This document shows, in pieces, positions 17,716 through 20,431 of a DNA stretch of 20,431 nucleotides. The notes beneath the pieces are model-generated. The model searched no databases and was not told the origin of the DNA. It saw only the letters and a program-made list of their open reading frames with translations. Source of the stretch: Candidatus Riesia pediculischaeffi (GTDB lineage: Bacteria > Pseudomonadota > Gammaproteobacteria > Enterobacterales > Enterobacteriaceae); assembly GCF_002073895.1 (NCBI RefSeq), contig NZ_CP012839.1, positions 211,790-232,220 on the forward strand. The letters are read 5' to 3'. Each line of letters begins with the position of its first letter. Position 1 is the stretch's first letter. The translations under genes were made by a program, and so were the position numbers.

Positions 17716-19440
17716 TTAATTCTTCAAAGATCTCTGTTTTAAAAAAGTTACTACATCATTTAAATCGATATATTCTTCTAATTGATTCATTCGACTTCGG
17801 TAAGTTATCCTCTTCAACCGTAGATTTACACGATTTATAATGAAAATATGTGGTACTCCAATCAATTCAACATCTTTTAACATCTTTCCAAAGCTCATCT
17901 CCTTATCATAAAAAATTACTTCGAACCGATTCTTTTTTAATGTATGATATAGATCGTTTGAAACATTTCTTACCGTATTGGATTTATTAATATTGATCGG
18001 TAAAATAGCAGCTTGAAATGGAGCAAGTACTTCTGGCCATACTATTCCATTATCATCATGATTTTGTTCGATGATTGCAGAGATCATACGTCCTACTCCA
18101 ATACCATAACATCCCATTTTAATCAATTTTCTCTCACCCTGTTTATCTTGAAAATAAGCTCCAATTGAACGAGAATATTTCTCTCCAATTTGGAAAAGAT
18201 GTCCTAATTCAAGCTCATTTCCATCCCTTACTTCTATTTTTTCACCGTAGGACTGAAATAAATATTCTTCTTGAAATTCAACTAAATCGCAGATCTTATG
18301 ATATGAAACCTTCTTTTTGAAATTTAAATCTATGTAATAACATTCATCTACTTTTATTCCAATTATAGGAAAACATATTCTATTAATACGATAATCTGCA
18401 ATTATTGGAATTGATTTACAAATTGTATTCATAAAATCACATTGATTAAAATTCAATATTTTTAATAGTTCTTTTTTTTTCATAAATCTCAGCGGTTTTG
18501 AAACTAAAGACTGTTTTTCAACTTTTCGAACGTTAAGAACATCCTTCAATCGCATTAAAATTGCAATAAACTTATGATCACTATTCGGATCAGCCTTTAC
18601 GACGATCAACTTAACCATCTTTCGAAGAACAAGATCATTTTTATTTAAAATTTCAGATATTTTTTTGTATTTCATCTTAAAATATTCTATTTCAGATTCT
18701 TTTTTAATGGCAATAGTATTAATGCCATCCATATTAAATTGTCTTTCTATCTTTATGTGATCTTGATCAATATCTCCATTGAACTTCAAATTTCTTTTCA
18801 TATCAGATCGAAATTCATGAGAGATATCTCCTCCAATGAGTCCATTTTCTGCCAAAATGATCTTATATTTTAATTTGACCTTATCAAAAATTTTTTCATA
18901 TGTTTTAATCATTTTATTATAGGTTTTTTGTAGAGATTTCGCATTTGCGTGAAAAGAATATGCATCTTTCATAATAAACTCTTTAGATCTTATGATTCCA
19001 AATTGAGGTCTTAATTCATCTCTAAATTTTGTTTGGATTTGATATAAATTAATTGGCAACTGATTATAAGATTTAATCTCATCCTTGATAAGATATGTAA
19101 TTGATTCTTCGTTAGTCGGACTCAAGGCAAAAGTACGATTCTTCCTATCCTTAAATCGGATCAATTCATCTCCATATTGAACTAATCTACCGCTTTTTTT
19201 CCATAAATGTATTGGTTGAATTAATGGAGAAGAAAATTCTATCGATCCAATTAAATTCATTTCCTCACGAATTATATTTTTCAATTTTTCAACAACCTTA
19301 ATTCCAGTTGGCAACCAATAATATATTCCAGAAGATAGTTTTCTGACCATCCCGGATCGTATCATCAAACGATCGCTTAAAGATTTAGAATTTACTTGAT
19401 GATCAGTCAAAGTTGACGAAAGATATTGACTTATCCGCAT
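17716..19440 (-). CDS. proS: Prolyl-tRNA synthetase with degenerate editing domain
   Basis: Class II synthetase that charges tRNA-Pro in the cytoplasm. It is 574 residues (E. coli 572), of the bacterial type with an insertion (editing) domain between motifs 2 and 3. The catalytic part is well kept: MIRSGMVRKLSSGIYYWLPTG, SPTNEES (about 107-113), QIQTKFRDELRPQFG (about 134-148), KEFIMKDAYSFH and motif 3 GCYGIGVGRM (443-452). The anticodon-binding domain ends the protein. The insertion domain (about 211-400) aligns poorly. The Lys at E. coli 279 is kept (Lys277) and Asp350 is kept (Asp349), but His369 is Tyr368. The GDHELNEVK, GPGSLGP, YAAN and GAN motifs are gone. This is the only protein gene on the minus strand and has the best ribosome site of the window. 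It is divergent from the rRNA operon. Confidence 0.96.
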   Translation of the reverse strand: MRISQYLSSTLTDHQVNSKSLSDRLMIRSGMVRKLSSGIYYWLPTGIKVVEKLKNIIREEMNLIGSIEFSSPLIQPIHLWKKSGRLVQYGDELIRFKDRKNRTFALSPTNEESITYLIKDEIKSYNQLPINLYQIQTKFRDELRPQFGIIRSKEFIMKDAYSFHANAKSLQKTYNKMIKTYEKIFDKVKLKYKIILAENGLIGGDISHEFRSDMKRNLKFNGDIDQDHIKIERQFNMDGINTIAIKKESEIEYFKMKYKKISEILNKNDLVLRKMVKLIVVKADPNSDHKFIAILMRLKDVLNVRKVEKQSLVSKPLRFMKKKELLKILNFNQCDFMNTICKSIPIIADYRINRICFPIIGIKVDECYYIDLNFKKKVSYHKICDLVEFQEEYLFQSYGEKIEVRDGNELELGHLFQIGEKYSRSIGAYFQDKQGERKLIKMGCYGIGVGRMISAIIEQNHDDNGIVWPEVLAPFQAAILPININKSNTVRNVSNDLYHTLKKNRFEVIFYDKEMSFGKMLKDVELIGVPHIFIINRVNLRLKRITYRSRMNQLEEYIDLNDVVTFLKQRSLKN

Positions 19441-19446
19441 AAATCG

Positions 19447-19451
19447 CTCCT
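19447..19451 (-). promoter_or_regulatory. Ribosome binding site of proS
   Basis: On the minus strand AGGAG stands 6 nt before ATG (19440-19438), a near-consensus Shine-Dalgarno site. It fixes the proS start, which also matches E. coli MRTSQYL. Confidence 0.75.
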
Positions 19452-19623
19452 GTTTTATCAGTACAACAATAAAAAATTAATTATAAAAATCTTCTAACAT
19501 AAAAGATATTTTACTGAACAATAACAATACCTTTTGTAAGTACATAATTCATATAAAATAACCTATAATGTTTGACAACTAATTTATTTAATAGAACTAA
19601 AGATTCATAAATTATGAATTAAT

Positions 19624-19652
19624 TTGATCTAATACAAAATAGATGATATAAT
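19624..19652 (+). promoter_or_regulatory. rRNA operon promoter
   Basis: TTGATC (19624-19629) and a perfect TATAAT (19647-19652) are separated by 17 nt, with TG just before the -10 (TGATATAAT, extended -10). It points toward rrs and lies about 110 nt before boxA. A second extended -10 (TGTTATACT, 19662-19670) follows without a good -35. No GC-rich stringent discriminator is evident after the -10. Confidence 0.7.
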
Positions 19653-19762
19653 TCTAATTTATGTTATACTCTTATCACAAAGTTTTTATAGTTTTGTTTG
19701 TGTTTATCAAAAGATATGTATTTCAAAAGAAACTATGTTTTCTAATTAAACAGAATTAGAAG

Positions 19763-19774
19763 AGCTCTTTAAAA
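19763..19774 (+). promoter_or_regulatory. boxA antitermination element of the rRNA leader
   Basis: AGCTCTTTAAAA matches the enterobacterial boxA (TGCTCTTTAACA) in the 16S leader, where NusB and NusE load onto nascent rRNA to prevent Rho termination. The following ATCTATGTGAACACTTG recalls the E. coli leader downstream of boxA. It lies about 145 nt before the 16S start, a plausible distance. Confidence 0.7.
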
Positions 19775-19910
19775 ATCTATGTGAACACTTGTAGTAATCA
19801 AGATAAGGAAAGAGTTAAATTAATTTGATCACAAAGGTGTTTCGTCTACATGTTGTATAAAAAGACGATAGAGGTTTCTCGTTCAATTAACTATACTTGA
19901 ACTTTCATTC

Positions 19911-20431
<521 letters not shown>

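Larger units (their letters stand above)
19441..19910. other. Divergent spacer between proS and the 16S rRNA gene
   Basis: This 470-nt stretch holds the proS ribosome site, the rRNA promoter (19624-19652), the boxA leader (19763-19774) and the rest of the rRNA leader. A TATAAT on the minus strand (plus positions 19480-19485) could be the proS -10 box, but no matching -35 is seen. In E. coli this interval carries trmO (tsaA), rcsF, metQIN and gmhB; none is left. Confidence 0.7.

Overview
This window reads as a piece of the reduced, AT-rich chromosome of an enterobacterial (gammaproteobacterial) endosymbiont, most likely of an insect. Every protein aligns closely with an E. coli homologue. The gene order is the E. 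coli order with many genes removed: tsf-pyrH-frr-dxr-uppS-cdsA-(rseP lost)-bamA-(skp, lpxD lost)-fabZ-(lpxA, lpxB, rnhB lost)-dnaE-accA-(several lost)-tilS, then proS on the opposite strand, then an rRNA operon at the place where E. coli has rrnH. Long gene-free spacers mark the deleted or eroded genes. The genus cannot be fixed from the window alone. Riesia-, Wigglesworthia- or Blochmannia-type symbionts would all fit, and the rrs sequence would settle it.

Layout. Positions 174-5449 hold translation and nucleotide genes (tsf, pyrH, frr), then isoprenoid and lipid genes (dxr, uppS, cdsA). Positions 5450-5950 are a spacer where rseP is expected. bamA follows (5951-8410), then a roughly 1 kb spacer, fabZ (9417-9893) and a roughly 1.76 kb spacer. 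dnaE and accA (11656-16159) are 10 nt apart, followed by tilS (16279-17649). proS (17716-19440) runs convergently toward tilS. The last stretch is an rRNA promoter, a boxA leader and the first ~520 nt of 16S rRNA, cut by the window edge.

How the genes work together. EF-Ts, RRF, ProRS, TilS and 16S rRNA serve translation. PyrH supplies UDP, and DnaE replicates the chromosome. Dxr (MEP pathway) feeds isoprenoid to UppS, which makes the undecaprenyl carrier for the cell wall. AccA and FabZ serve fatty acid synthesis, and CdsA turns phosphatidate into CDP-diacylglycerol for phospholipids. BamA inserts outer-membrane beta-barrels. The cell therefore appears to keep an outer membrane with barrel proteins and phospholipids while the lipid A genes of this locus are gone.

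No new multi-gene system, mobile element, CRISPR array or phage was found. The points worth a second look are erosion at the level of residues and structure: a ProRS editing domain that looks dead, an Ile in place of a conserved active-site His in Dxr, a shortened EF-Ts, ten-A tracts inside cdsA, bamA and dnaE, an enlarged hairpin in 16S rRNA, and palindromes plus a GC-raised patch in otherwise empty spacers.
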